DNA of 33,626 nucleotides from Desulfomonilaceae bacterium (GTDB taxonomy: Bacteria; Desulfobacterota; Desulfomonilia; Desulfomonilales; Desulfomonilaceae), in the NCBI GenBank assembly GCA_041662605.1, contig JBAZSD010000035.1, forward strand, positions 1 to 33,626, read 5' to 3'. This document shows positions 1 through 9,048 of the stretch, piece by piece. Made by a program: the position numbers and the translations under genes. Under the pieces are notes generated by a model. That model was given only the letters and a program-made list of their open reading frames with translations. It did no database searches and was not told where the DNA came from. Position 1 is the stretch's first letter. Each line of letters opens with the position of its first letter.

Positions 1-25
1 AAAAGACCTTGTGACATAATTAATT

Positions 26-109
26 AACCTCGTTGGTGATGGTTTCTCTGTGATAAAAGAATACTATCATCTTGATTTATCAAGAACAACGAGGTTTTTT
101 ACTTTTTTT
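26..109 (+). terminator. Structured terminator-like element
   Basis: Ten-base arms AACCTCGTTG (26-35) and CAACGAGGTT (87-96) pair perfectly and are followed by a T-rich tract (TTTTTT-AC-TTTTTTT), as in an intrinsic terminator. The 51-base interior is itself structured: TGATGG (37-42) can pair with CTATCA (64-69) with one G-U, and CTTGA-TTTA-TCAAG (71-84) is a small hairpin. The whole can fold as a three-way junction. It could end an upstream gene outside the window, be the 3' end of a small RNA, or act as a leader attenuator for the gene that starts about 95 bases downstream. Confidence 0.6.
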
Positions 110-203
110 CGCGAAGGATCATGGTAGTGTTTTCTGTAATTGATTTTTCGTCGGATTAACTTTGACGTCCCAAGCTAAAAACTAATAATGGAAATTTCGT
201 TAT

Positions 204-2864
204 ATGGAAATAATCACAACTCACTTGAACGCTGATTTTGACGCTTTCGCTTCCATGGTGGCCGCAAAGAAACTTTATCCGGACGCTTTGGTGGTCTTTC
301 CGGGATCACGGGAGAAAAACCTGCGCGATTTCTTCATGGAATCAACCTTGTACATACTATCAATAGACCGCGTCAAGGATTTAGATTTTTCGAAAGTCAA
401 GAAACTGATACTTGTCGACACAAGACAAAGAAGTCGCATAGGCAAATTGGCCCAGCTTTGTGATTCCGGGGAGGTGGAAATTCACATTTACGACCATCAC
501 CCTGATTCCGAAGAAGACATCAAAGGGAAACTTGAGGTCATAAGACGGGTGGGGTCAACTGTCACATTGTTCATAAACTTGTTTCGTCAAAAGAAAATCC
601 AGGTCAACGCAGAAGAAGCCACCGTCTTGGCATTAGGAATTTACGAAGACACGGGTTCCTTCACTTTTTCATCGACCACACCGGAAGATCTTCAGGCCGC
701 TGAATGGCTTCTCAAGAGAGGAGCGAACCTGAACATTGTGGCCAATATGATGACCAGCGATTTGACAAAAAACCAAATCGACATTCTGCATCAGCTCATA
801 GAAGGATCCGAGGTTTTCAGCTTTGGAAATATCGAGGCTATCGTGGCCACAGCCCACGCTGAAGAGTACGTGGGCGACCTTGCGATTCTGGTTCACAAGT
901 TCAAGGAAATGGAAAACTATGACATTGTGATAGCCATAGTGAGAATGGAAGATAGGGTACACCTGATTGCGCGCAGCGGAGTTCCTGAAGTAAACGTCGG
1001 AGAGATTGCAGCGGAATTCGGCGGTGGTGGTCATCCATCAGCGGCAAGCGCTACGATAAGGGACTTGTCCTTATATGAAGTTAAAGATAGGGTATTCAAC
1101 GAGCTACGCTCCAGGGCGCATCCCAAGCAGAAAGCGTCCGAGATCATGTCGCGACCCGTAATTACGGTTGGTCCTGAACAGACTATCGAGGAGGCCTCTG
1201 CTCTGCTGAGCCGATACCAGATCAGCTCGCTGCCCGTCGAAAAAAACCAGTCCGTTTTAGGAATACTCCATAGATCTGCAGTCGATAAAGCCCGACATCA
1301 CGGACTGGAAAACCATCCGGTTTCAGACTTCATGAATCCAGGGGTTGTTTTTGTAACTTCTGACGAGTCCATAGACCGTGCTTTGAGAATTACTGTAGAT
1401 GGTCGTCACCGATTGGTTCCGGTAATCGATGAAGGACAGATGGTAGGTGTAATATCGAGGAGTGACCTTCTCGAGCATCTGAAGCTTCCCCGAACCAGTG
1501 ATTCCACCAGCCCGGACGACTACCCTGGTGGTCGGGAAAAACGAAAGAGTGTCAGGAAACTCCTTGATGAGAGGACACCGCAAAAGGTCCTGGATATTCT
1601 CAAGAAGGCTGGTCAGATTGCGGAAAATTTCAATTACGAAGTTTTCCTTGTGGGAGGAGCCGTTCGCGACCTACTTCTGAGAATTTACAATTTAGACATC
1701 GATCTGGTCGTCGAAGGCGATGGGATCCTTTTTGCAAAAGCCTTGGCGGAAACTTATCAAAACTGCCGCGTCCGCTGCCATGAAAAGTTTGGCACCGCGG
1801 TAATGTTGTTCGAAGATGGGTTCAAGATCGATGTGGCTACAGCTCGGCACGAGTATTATGAAAGTCCTGGAGCTTTGCCGCAAGTTGAAACAAGTTCGAT
1901 CAAACGTGACTTATACCGCCGTGATTTTACGATCAACACACTTGCGATATGCCTCAACCCCCTTGAATGGGGATACCTGATAGATTTCTTCGGGGGTGTC
2001 AGGGACATAAAAGAAAGAGTAATCAGAGTTTTGCACAATCTGGCTTTCGTCGAGGATCCCACCCGAATTCTTAGAGCCATTCGATTTGCGAGCAGGTTCA
2101 ATTTCAACATAGGCAAACACACGCTAGCTCTGATAAAGGGGGCTCTCAAGTTAGAGGTTTTTGACAGGGTTGAAGGAAAACGTCTTTTAAATGAGCTGCT
2201 CCACATACTTGACGAGAGGAATCCTTCCCCGGCCATCCAACAAATGTCAAGTATGGGCGTGCTCGATGCGCTGTGTCCGGGGTTGATTGTTAACAAAAAG
2301 ATTGCTGATCTTGTGGAATCCGTGTCCGGTGTGCTTTCATGGTGGAAATACCTTTTCCTCAACGAAAGAATTGAAGCTTGGCTGGTTTATTTCTTGGCAA
2401 TGACTGATTCATTGGATGAGTCGAATTTTCAATCTTTTGCGGCAAGGCTGTCGGCGCCGGATCCGGAAACGAAACGCCTGGTCAAAGAAAAACGGGAACT
2501 CAGATGGATGCTCGGTCTTTTAGAAAGGGACAAAATCGTAAAACCCAGTGAGATTTTTTTGGCGCTAAGCAAATTATCCATCGAGTCACTCCTGTTCATG
2601 ATGGCAAAAGCGTCTCGAGAACCTGTTAGAAGAGCTATATCGGAATACATCATAACCCTCAGACATGTGAAACCTGTCATGACAGGAAAAGAACTCAAAG
2701 AGATGGGCTATCTTCCGGGTCCTATATTTGGCTCCATTTTGAACTCATTAAGAGAGGCTCGATTGGACGGTTTCGTTAAGAATTTGGAGGAAGAAAAGAA
2801 ATTTGTAACAACGTTTTTCCCTCAAAAGGGACAAATTATTAAGAAAAGTTTAAGAGAAAATTAG
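204..2864 (+). CDS. DHH-CBS-tRNA nucleotidyltransferase fusion (A-adding type)
   Basis: An 886-residue protein with three parts. Residues 1-310 form a DHH/DHHA1 phosphoesterase module: HLNADFDAF (7-15), VDTRQRS (71-77), DHH (97-99) and the DHHA1 signature GGGGHPSAAS (273-282). Residues 312-426 are two CBS domains, which usually bind adenylates. From about 478 to the end is a class II poly(A) polymerase/tRNA nucleotidyltransferase, with VGGAVRD (483-489) and the metal-binding DID (498-500). Fusions of this layout are known in Desulfobacterota and relatives and are usually annotated as A-adding or CCA tRNA nucleotidyltransferases, which repair or complete tRNA 3' ends. The DHH part resembles nanoRNase/oligoribonuclease proteins, so it may degrade short RNAs. 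No strong Shine-Dalgarno is seen; the start is chosen by the DHH N-terminal motif. Confidence 0.93.
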   Translation: MEIITTHLNADFDAFASMVAAKKLYPDALVVFPGSREKNLRDFFMESTLYILSIDRVKDLDFSKVKKLILVDTRQRSRIGKLAQLCDSGEVEIHIYDHHPDSEEDIKGKLEVIRRVGSTVTLFINLFRQKKIQVNAEEATVLALGIYEDTGSFTFSSTTPEDLQAAEWLLKRGANLNIVANMMTSDLTKNQIDILHQLIEGSEVFSFGNIEAIVATAHAEEYVGDLAILVHKFKEMENYDIVIAIVRMEDRVHLIARSGVPEVNVGEIAAEFGGGGHPSAASATIRDLSLYEVKDRVFNELRSRAHPKQKASEIMSRPVITVGPEQTIEEASALLSRYQISSLPVEKNQSVLGILHRSAVDKARHHGLENHPVSDFMNPGVVFVTSDESIDRALRITVDGRHRLVPVIDEGQMVGVISRSDLLEHLKLPRTSDSTSPDDYPGGREKRKSVRKLLDERTPQKVLDILKKAGQIAENFNYEVFLVGGAVRDLLLRIYNLDIDLVVEGDGILFAKALAETYQNCRVRCHEKFGTAVMLFEDGFKIDVATARHEYYESPGALPQVETSSIKRDLYRRDFTINTLAICLNPLEWGYLIDFFGGVRDIKERVIRVLHNLAFVEDPTRILRAIRFASRFNFNIGKHTLALIKGALKLEVFDRVEGKRLLNELLHILDERNPSPAIQQMSSMGVLDALCPGLIVNKKIADLVESVSGVLSWWKYLFLNERIEAWLVYFLAMTDSLDESNFQSFAARLSAPDPETKRLVKEKRELRWMLGLLERDKIVKPSEIFLALSKLSIESLLFMMAKASREPVRRAISEYIITLRHVKPVMTGKELKEMGYLPGPIFGSILNSLREARLDGFVKNLEEEKKFVTTFFPQKGQIIKKSLREN

Positions 2865-3067
2865 CCGTTTAAGATTATGATCAAAAGTGGTATACAAAAC
2901 AGAGTGAAGTAAACTCACGAGTTCCCCATGTTAGCCCTTGTGGTATCTTCAGGGTGACAATCAGTTAAACGACAGATTTATTCGCGCTCACCGGCCAGGT
3001 CAACCTTTGGATTAATGTAGCCTGTAACCAGGATAATGGTATACCGATTTCTCCAGGGAGGAAATAA

Positions 3068-4408
3068 ATGGAAAATCAGAGCACCAAGACGGTTAAAATT
3101 TTTGACATCACTCTTAGAGATGGATCTCAGAGCAAAGTCGCTACCAGAATCAAGCTGGATGATTTGCTAAGGGTTGCGACTAGACTTGCGGATAGCGGGA
3201 TTTATGGAGCTGAAACCTGGGGTGGCGCAACCTTTGACGTTTGCGTTCGTTATTTGAGGGAAGATCCTTGGGAACGAGCCCGTAAACTTAAAGAGGTGAT
3301 GCCTAACGTGAAGAACATGATGTTGATCCGTGGTCAGAACCTCGTCGCTTATTCCAATTTTCCGGATGATGTCGTTCAAAAATTTGTCGAGTGCTCTGCA
3401 AGGAATGGCATTGATGTATTCAGGATCTTCGACGCTCTTGACGACGTGAGAAATCACGAGATGGTTATAAAGGCGGTCAAGTCTGTCGGGAAGATCGCTG
3501 AAGGAGCCATTTGCTACACAATAAGCCCCGTGCACACTATTGAAAAATTTGTCTCCAAGGCCCGTCAACTTGAAGACAAAGGTGTAGACCAGATAGCCAT
3601 CAAGGATATGGCGGGCCTGATAGATCCCCAAACCGCTTTTGCACTGGTTACCGGCCTGAAAAAGGCTGTCAAAGTGCCAATTCATCTTCATACACATGAC
3701 AATTGCGGCATGGGCATGATGTCTGCCCTGAAGGCCGTAGAAGCGGGATGTGAAATGATAGACTCTGTCCTGAGTCCATTCTCCGGAGGTACTGGTCACC
3801 CTTGCACTGAATCACTTGTCTTTTCTCTCGAGCGTTTCGGCTATAACACAGGATGTGACCTGAAAAAACTGACGAAGGCAGCGGAAGAAGCAAAGGCCGT
3901 AAGAGGCTTTTACAGCGAATTCGAGGCGCCTTACAGTGGAGTTGATTGCAAAATGCTTGTGACCCAGATTCCGGGTGGTGTCATGTCAAACCTGGCCAGC
4001 CAACTCAGACTTCAGAACGCCCTTGATCGGCTGGATGAAATAGTCGATGAAATCCCAAGGGTTAGAGAGGACCTCGGATTTATTCCTCTGGTGACGCCAA
4101 CTTCTCAAATTGTAGTGTCTCAAGCGACTTTCAATGTGCTGTTGGGCCGCTACAAGATAATCGCAAATCATACGGCAAACCTGTTGAAGGGGATGTATGG
4201 CGAGACGCCTGCTCCTGTGAACAAAGAATTACAGGAAAGGGTTCTAAAAGGCGAAAAACCTATTTCAATAAGACCGGCCGAGTTGTTGCCTCCCATGTGG
4301 CCGGAATTGGAAGCCAAATTTCCGGGGCTTACTGACGAAGAACTGCTCATTTACGCGATCTTTCCTCACGAAGCGGCTGGATATTTTGCGGAAAAGGCCA
4401 AGAAATAA
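3068..4408 (+). CDS. Pyruvate/oxaloacetate carboxyltransferase subunit (PycB/OadA-type), no biotin domain
   Basis: The protein is the carboxyltransferase part of pyruvate carboxylase or oxaloacetate decarboxylase, which moves CO2 between carboxybiotin and pyruvate. Visible active-site features are the DITLRDGSQS start of the TIM barrel (D13, D18), the lysine in AIKDMAGL (K179, normally carbamylated) and the metal-binding HLHTHD (H208, H210). At 446 residues it stops after the conserved post-barrel domain. Full PycB/OadA proteins run to about 570-620 residues and end in a biotin-carrier domain with an MKM motif, absent here. A separate carrier and a biotin carboxylase would be needed, and none is in this window. 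The start is supported by GGGAGG seven bases before the ATG. Whether it acts as pyruvate carboxylase, oxaloacetate decarboxylase or part of a transcarboxylase cannot be told. Confidence 0.9.
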   Translation: MENQSTKTVKIFDITLRDGSQSKVATRIKLDDLLRVATRLADSGIYGAETWGGATFDVCVRYLREDPWERARKLKEVMPNVKNMMLIRGQNLVAYSNFPDDVVQKFVECSARNGIDVFRIFDALDDVRNHEMVIKAVKSVGKIAEGAICYTISPVHTIEKFVSKARQLEDKGVDQIAIKDMAGLIDPQTAFALVTGLKKAVKVPIHLHTHDNCGMGMMSALKAVEAGCEMIDSVLSPFSGGTGHPCTESLVFSLERFGYNTGCDLKKLTKAAEEAKAVRGFYSEFEAPYSGVDCKMLVTQIPGGVMSNLASQLRLQNALDRLDEIVDEIPRVREDLGFIPLVTPTSQIVVSQATFNVLLGRYKIIANHTANLLKGMYGETPAPVNKELQERVLKGEKPISIRPAELLPPMWPELEAKFPGLTDEELLIYAIFPHEAAGYFAEKAKK

Positions 4409-4475
4409 ATTTCGTGGAGCGTTAGTTGAAAACACGAGTTTCTTTAAGACAATCAGAAATATATATATGGAGATG

Positions 4476-4503
4476 ACGCGAGTTTTTAATTACTCGCGTT
4501 TTT
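4476..4503 (+). terminator. Intrinsic terminator after the carboxyltransferase gene
   Basis: A perfect 8-bp stem, ACGCGAGT paired with ACTCGCGT around an 8-base loop, is followed by a run of T. It lies about 70 bases after the carboxyltransferase stop and just before the glycosyltransferase gene, so the two genes are probably transcribed separately. Confidence 0.8.
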
Positions 4504-4539
4504 CTCCGAACATAGGAGTTCACAGGTCAACACCAAGAC

Positions 4540-5667
4540 ATGAAGCTCATAGTTGATGGAAGATGTATACCTAATCAACTGGACGGAACCGGACGGGTCG
4601 CCATCAATTTGATAAGGGCCCTTTCCGACGCTGATCAGAATCTTTCTCTCCAGGTTTTGATACGATCAGATCTTTCGAAAGAGATTAGAAGAAAAATCCC
4701 GGATTCAATAGAAGTTCTGGATATTCCCTATCGCCACATCCATCCTTACACCGTCTTTGGCCTTGGCAAGGAAATTGACAAACTTGGGGCCGACATATTT
4801 TATAGCCCTCATATGCTCCAGCCTATTTTGATGAAAACTCCAGGGGTGATAACCATACATGACACAATGTGGTTTGATCAGACATGGACGCAAGCTCAGG
4901 GCAAACCTCTAAGAATGATCGCTGGAAAAATTTATTTCCGTGGTCTTGTGGAATTATCCGTAAGAAAAGCCCACAAGATAATTGTCCCTTCAAAATCGAC
5001 TTGTCACGATCTTTCAAGTTTTTGGCCTAACCGTATTAAAGACTGCCATGTGGTCTACCACGGCGTAGACCAATTGTTCCGACAATCGCCTGATAAACAG
5101 TTGGCTGCGGATAAACTCAACTATTGTGGACTTGCCGGCAAGAAGTTCTTTTTGCATATCACCAACGGAAAGCCATATAAAAATACACCTCGTGTTATTG
5201 AAGCGTTCCTGAACGTTGCCGACGAGTTGGACTTATCCATTGCCATAGTAGGCCGTAGAAGCGCCTTCACCGATTCAATCCTGTCTCTGATATCCGCGAG
5301 TCGAACCAAGGAACGGGTGAAATTTCTTGGCTCTGTGGATGACCAAGACTTGGCGGTCCTATTTCATGCAGCCAGAGGCCTCATCTTTCCTTCTTTGTTC
5401 GAAGGCTTTGGACTACCTGTGATAGAGGCCATGTCTTGCGGTTGTCCTGTAATAGCTTCAGATAAGGGCTCGCTTGGTGAGGTTTCAGGAAACTGCGCGT
5501 TGACAGTAAATCCCGAGAGTACGGAAGAAATCTCTGAGGCAATACTGGCGCTGGAAAAGGACGACTCCTTGAGGGAATTCTTGATCGAAAAAGGATTGAA
5601 AAGGGCTGGGGAATTCTCTTGGGACAAATCGGCAACGAAAATCATCAAGATCCTTCATCAGGTATGA
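4540..5667 (+). CDS. Glycosyltransferase family 4 (GT-B)
   Basis: A 375-residue GT-B fold enzyme that would transfer a sugar from a nucleotide-sugar donor to a polysaccharide or lipid acceptor at the cytoplasmic membrane face. The N-terminal half has the acceptor-side DGTGRVAINL loop (15-24). The C-terminal half begins near LHITNGKPYKN (205-215) and carries the donor-binding EX7E motif EGFGLPVIE (E288, E296), followed by SCGCPVIASDKGSLGEV. Length is normal for the family. No polysaccharide cluster surrounds it, so donor and acceptor are unknown. The Shine-Dalgarno is weak, but the start fits the usual MKLIVDGR beginning. Confidence 0.88.
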   Translation: MKLIVDGRCIPNQLDGTGRVAINLIRALSDADQNLSLQVLIRSDLSKEIRRKIPDSIEVLDIPYRHIHPYTVFGLGKEIDKLGADIFYSPHMLQPILMKTPGVITIHDTMWFDQTWTQAQGKPLRMIAGKIYFRGLVELSVRKAHKIIVPSKSTCHDLSSFWPNRIKDCHVVYHGVDQLFRQSPDKQLAADKLNYCGLAGKKFFLHITNGKPYKNTPRVIEAFLNVADELDLSIAIVGRRSAFTDSILSLISASRTKERVKFLGSVDDQDLAVLFHAARGLIFPSLFEGFGLPVIEAMSCGCPVIASDKGSLGEVSGNCALTVNPESTEEISEAILALEKDDSLREFLIEKGLKRAGEFSWDKSATKIIKILHQV

Positions 5668-5745
5668 GGAACTGTCGCTACACGAACTTCGACCGGTTGC
5701 ACGGGGTGTTAGCCGCTTGGCTGGACCCTGACTGTTTTCCTCGGG

Positions 5746-7173
5746 TCAGTTGTCCCAGGGGATGGCGTTAAGGTACTTGTCAAGCTTGTTCAGATAGGTC
5801 TTCGTCCTAAATGTAATTCCGTGCTTGATCTGAGAATTTTCTCCCATCCACAAATCACCTATAACCGCAAAAGGGGTCGGGCCAAAACGGGAGGCATGTT
5901 GAGTAAGAATCGCGTGATGTATGTCCGAGTAAATATAGTGAGGCTCTTTTTCAAGGAGAAAAGAATCAAAAATCTTGTGTTTGGGTAGTGCGGGGAAAGC
6001 GACTGATGTGGCTCGAAGGGACTCGGATTCTTTGGGGGACGGTCTTCCCTTATCATCATATTGAAGCAGGTCTCCATCGATTTGAAGATCCATAAAGGAA
6101 GATAAGTCCCTGATACGTATCTGTTCAACCATGTTCCGACTGGAAAAAGGACCATAGTTGTAATCCATACCTACAAAAAATAGCCATGCAAGATCCGAGG
6201 TCGAACCATAGGTTGCCGCATATTGCATGAACATGGGTTTCAGAGCCGCAACCCCAACATCAACTCCGCCTGGAATAGTATATATATAATCGGTCAATTC
6301 CTGGTCAGTGAAACTCTCGCCCCTCTCCTTCATCAATTGCCTGGCCCTGGGAAAATTGAGTTGCATGGATCCTTTCGTCCTAACGACGTGTGCAACCTTG
6401 TCGATCTCTTTGTTAACCAACCCTCTCATGAAATCCGGCAAGACGGAAACATCTCGTTTTAGATCATCCGCAATATGTCTGGCTACACTTTCGACCTCTC
6501 CTTCAGTTCGACATTGTAAAAGTTCAGGATAATATCTGTCCTTGTATCTTTGATATAGCTGAGGCACAGGAGGAATGGCCAACCACGTTCCATACTTTTG
6601 GAAAAGCTCTTTCTCCGCACGCTCAAGCTGGCCTGATATAGTCTCGGCCTTTGAAGAGTCGGCAACCGCCGGATCTGCCCGAAAACTCGATTCGATCGAT
6701 ATTATTGAGGCCGTTAGCCCTAATATTTCCTTACACAGGGGCAAACCATTTTTCTGGACGGCGTACAAAATCGCGTCGACCCACTCTGTGCGCTCTTTCA
6801 CAGGACAACTAAGCGGTTTAGCAGAGATAAAGCCGGCTAACCACCTTCCGGCATTCCCAGGATCCAGCTCGCGCACGTTTGCAATGGCCCTCTCCTCTTC
6901 CTGGTCCACAGCATATTGATGTTCAACAATTTCAGCGTCTCTAACTCGTCTGAAATGCATTTCCAGCGCCGATGACTCTGATGCGGTCGGTTGTGACATG
7001 TCTTGCAACACGCCTGGAGAATTTGCAACACCTTTCGGAGGCGGTATGGCTCCGTTAACCTCGGCTGGTCGAAAAGAGCCTTGTGATTGTCCTTCATTAA
7101 CAATCGCCATACATATGTCAAATGGAAAGCAAAGAACACAGAATATAGTCAGCGTGAGTATACTAAATTTCAA
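5746..7173 (-). CDS. Secreted DUF1615-like protein
   Basis: A 475-residue protein with an N-terminal signal peptide (hydrophobic segment about 4-22, ending near ICMA). Its C-terminal two thirds match what I remember of DUF1615 (the E. coli YaiW family): an N-terminal glutamate-containing IISIESSF segment, a SMQLNF segment, a stretch resembling the family's ADFNAG-YASRN region (YGPFSSRNMVEQ), then LQIDGDLLQYD and a conserved late segment on the pattern P-x-I-x-LKSPKI. The match is by eye only. E. coli YaiW is an outer-membrane lipoprotein, but no clear lipobox is seen here. The start is TTG with no good Shine-Dalgarno; it is kept because the signal peptide follows directly. It lies downstream of rpoH on the same strand, separated by a terminator. 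Confidence 0.68.
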   Translation of the reverse strand: MKFSILTLTIFCVLCFPFDICMAIVNEGQSQGSFRPAEVNGAIPPPKGVANSPGVLQDMSQPTASESSALEMHFRRVRDAEIVEHQYAVDQEEERAIANVRELDPGNAGRWLAGFISAKPLSCPVKERTEWVDAILYAVQKNGLPLCKEILGLTASIISIESSFRADPAVADSSKAETISGQLERAEKELFQKYGTWLAIPPVPQLYQRYKDRYYPELLQCRTEGEVESVARHIADDLKRDVSVLPDFMRGLVNKEIDKVAHVVRTKGSMQLNFPRARQLMKERGESFTDQELTDYIYTIPGGVDVGVAALKPMFMQYAATYGSTSDLAWLFFVGMDYNYGPFSSRNMVEQIRIRDLSSFMDLQIDGDLLQYDDKGRPSPKESESLRATSVAFPALPKHKIFDSFLLEKEPHYIYSDIHHAILTQHASRFGPTPFAVIGDLWMGENSQIKHGITFRTKTYLNKLDKYLNAIPWDN

Positions 7174-7284
7174 ATGTGAGACACCATAAGGATCGTGATT
7201 AAACCGGCGCCCAATGGGATATAGAACTCTCTTTAATAAAAGTCAACAACCTATGGGAAGAATTAGCTTTAAGATAAGCCATTT

Positions 7285-7330
7285 CCTTAAAAGCAAGAAA
7301 GGCCGCCGCCTTATTGTAAGGCTAACGGCC
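7285..7330 (-). terminator. Intrinsic terminator after rpoH
   Basis: On the minus strand, GGCCG...CGGCC encloses GCCTTA-CAA-TAAGGC, and the stem is followed by TTTCTTGCTTTT. It begins about 40 bases after the rpoH stop, so rpoH transcripts probably end here rather than running into the DUF1615-like gene. Confidence 0.75.
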
Positions 7331-7369
7331 TGTCTAGCTAATAAGCGACTCGAAGCGGGGCCTGTTGGA

Positions 7370-8221
7370 TCAATATGCAGGGGCTTCAGTAAGAGTAGTG
7401 GACAATTCCCGCTTCAATTTTCCCAAAGCTCGTTTTTCTATTTGTCTCATACGTTCCCGGCTTGTGCCGAAATGCTCACCAAGTCTTTGCAAAGTCCACG
7501 GAGTGTCATCCATGAACCTTTTTTCAACTATGAAACGCTCTCTATCGTCGAGCTTACTCAACGCCTTTCCGGTAACTTCATGCAATTCCTTCTCAGACTC
7601 CTTGGCCATCATCCTGATTTCCTGATTATCGGATTCATCTTGAAGCATTTCGATGGCGGTGAAATCCTTGTCATCGCCGAGAGCCTCGTTTAAGGACCAT
7701 TCTCTGGCCTTCACACGAGCCTCAACTTCTATGACGTCGTCAGTTTTTACATTAAGTTCCCGGGCCAGCTTATCAATACGTTCGGCTCTGGATTCGCCGT
7801 CCTTATGTTCACCGATGTCACCAATTCGGAAGAAAAGCTTCCGTTGGGCCTGAGTAGTGCCGAGTTTAACCAGGTTCCACGATTTCAGAATGAAGTTCTT
7901 TATATATGCCTTAACCCACCATATGGCAAAAGACACCAGACGGTAACCCTTGTCCGGATCAAACCGTTTAACGGCTTTCATCAAGCCGACAGAACCCTCC
8001 TGAATCAGGTCCTGGACAGGCAACATATAGTGTCGATACTGAAATGCGATCTTCACCACAAAAGGCAGATGTGACACGACTAGTTCGTGAGCCGCCTCGA
8101 CGTCTCCAGATTCTCTATACCGAACGGCAAGATCGAATTCTCGCTCCGCTGAAAGAGGTTTGATAGAGCGGACCTGAGTCAAAAACTGATCGAGTTGATT
8201 GATCGCTACAGGATAGGTCAT
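7370..8221 (-). CDS. rpoH: RNA polymerase sigma-32 factor RpoH
   Basis: A heat-shock sigma factor that directs RNA polymerase to chaperone and protease promoters. Region 2 is clear (LPFVVKIAFQYRHY, VQDLIQEGSVGLMKAVKRFDP, FAIWWVKAYI). The RpoH box is present as QAQRKLFFRI, which separates RpoH from RpoD-type factors. Region 4 ends with ERMRQIEKRALGKLKREL. I chose the ATG giving MTYPVAINQL (283 residues, close to the 284 of E. coli RpoH) because GGAG lies seven bases upstream. An upstream in-frame ATG at 8245 would add eight residues but has no comparable ribosome site. A small heat-shock gene lies immediately upstream on the same strand, which fits the role. Confidence 0.94.
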   Translation of the reverse strand: MTYPVAINQLDQFLTQVRSIKPLSAEREFDLAVRYRESGDVEAAHELVVSHLPFVVKIAFQYRHYMLPVQDLIQEGSVGLMKAVKRFDPDKGYRLVSFAIWWVKAYIKNFILKSWNLVKLGTTQAQRKLFFRIGDIGEHKDGESRAERIDKLARELNVKTDDVIEVEARVKAREWSLNEALGDDKDFTAIEMLQDESDNQEIRMMAKESEKELHEVTGKALSKLDDRERFIVEKRFMDDTPWTLQRLGEHFGTSRERMRQIEKRALGKLKRELSTTLTEAPAY

Positions 8222-8302
8222 TCCTACGCTCCGTTTAGTCCCCATAATAGGTGTTGATTCCTGGGATTATAATTTACTGCGCTCCATTAAAGGACACAGT
8301 AT

Positions 8303-8331
8303 TAAATATTAACTATTACCGTTTTTGTCAA
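8303..8331 (-). promoter_or_regulatory. Candidate sigma-70 promoter for rpoH
   Basis: On the minus strand a perfect -35 TTGACA (8326-8331) is followed after 17 bases by TATTTA (8303-8308), a weak -10. It lies 80-110 bases before the rpoH start, in the gap after the small heat-shock gene, so rpoH can be expressed on its own. Confidence 0.45.
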
Positions 8332-8420
8332 CCCGTGCATACAAAGGTTCCTCGCAAATTCAAAAAACATCATTTTTTTGTGCGTCGCAGATAAGCCATT
8401 TCACATCAGATCTTTCGGCG

Positions 8421-8885
8421 TTACTCCGCTGTTATCTTTATTTGCCTGGTTAAAGGCTTCCGCTCTTTCAGCAGCGTCACCTTGAGAACCCCATTTCTGC
8501 ACGAGGCAGTCACAGCGTCCTCATCGATTTTTCTAGGCAACCGGATACTTCTCTGAAAACAACCCGTCACTCTTTCACGTCTGTGGTATCGTCCGCCTGC
8601 AATCGTAGGATCCGGCCTACGCTCCCCTTTTAACGTCAAGGTTTCTCCGTCAATTTTTATCTCAAGATCATCAATCTTCATTCCCGGCATCTCACAGGTG
8701 ACTGTGAAACTCTCAACCGTTTCTTTGACATTCAAAAGCGGCATGAGTCTTGAGTCTCTCCATGGAGCCGCGGTCCAGGCGCTTGAGCTTTGTGACAGAC
8801 CGTTAAAAAGGCTATCCATTTCTCTACCCAAGCTATACAATTGACTTCTCATAATGTCTGCACCCGTGCTGCCGAATATACGCAT
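8421..8885 (-). CDS. Hsp20/alpha-crystallin small heat-shock protein
   Basis: An ATP-independent holdase chaperone. The alpha-crystallin domain runs from about residue 50 to the end: LNVKETVESFTVTCEMPGM, then IKIDGETLTLKGERR, then a CFQRSIRLPRKID segment and NGVLKVTLLKE, which matches the family A-x-x-x-NGVL-x-V motif. The IXI-like tail is RQIKITAE. I chose the start giving MRIFGSTG (154 residues) because AAGGGA lies eight bases before that ATG. An upstream ATG at 8912 would add nine residues without a good ribosome site. It sits upstream of rpoH on the same strand. No CIRCE repeat and no convincing heat-shock promoter were found upstream. Confidence 0.92.
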   Translation of the reverse strand: MRIFGSTGADIMRSQLYSLGREMDSLFNGLSQSSSAWTAAPWRDSRLMPLLNVKETVESFTVTCEMPGMKIDDLEIKIDGETLTLKGERRPDPTIAGGRYHRRERVTGCFQRSIRLPRKIDEDAVTASCRNGVLKVTLLKERKPLTRQIKITAE

Positions 8886-9048
8886 TTGACTTGTCCCTTC
8901 CATTGAGAGCATTAGATCCCGCGCCGACTACATTTAATATTGATTCAGACTCGAGCTTTTGGATTCAAAAAAACCGGCCGGCCATGATTAAAAGTAATTT
9001 CAGATTAACCCATAATTTTGATAAGGTAATATGTTCGTGGAGGTTCAC

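Noticed and set aside
1856..2362. A 168-codon minus-strand open frame
   Set aside because: Antisense to the tRNA nucleotidyltransferase domain; serine- and arginine-rich composition typical of a shadow frame.
3167..3799. A 210-codon open frame on the minus strand
   Set aside because: It lies wholly inside the carboxyltransferase gene, whose active-site motifs are intact, and its own translation has no recognisable pattern.
8886..9048. CIRCE or RpoH-type promoter between hsp20 and bioB
   Set aside because: No TTAGCACTC-N9-GAGTGCTAA repeat and no CCCCAT-type -10 at proper spacing; only a TTGAAT-like word and a CCGGCCGG palindrome are seen.
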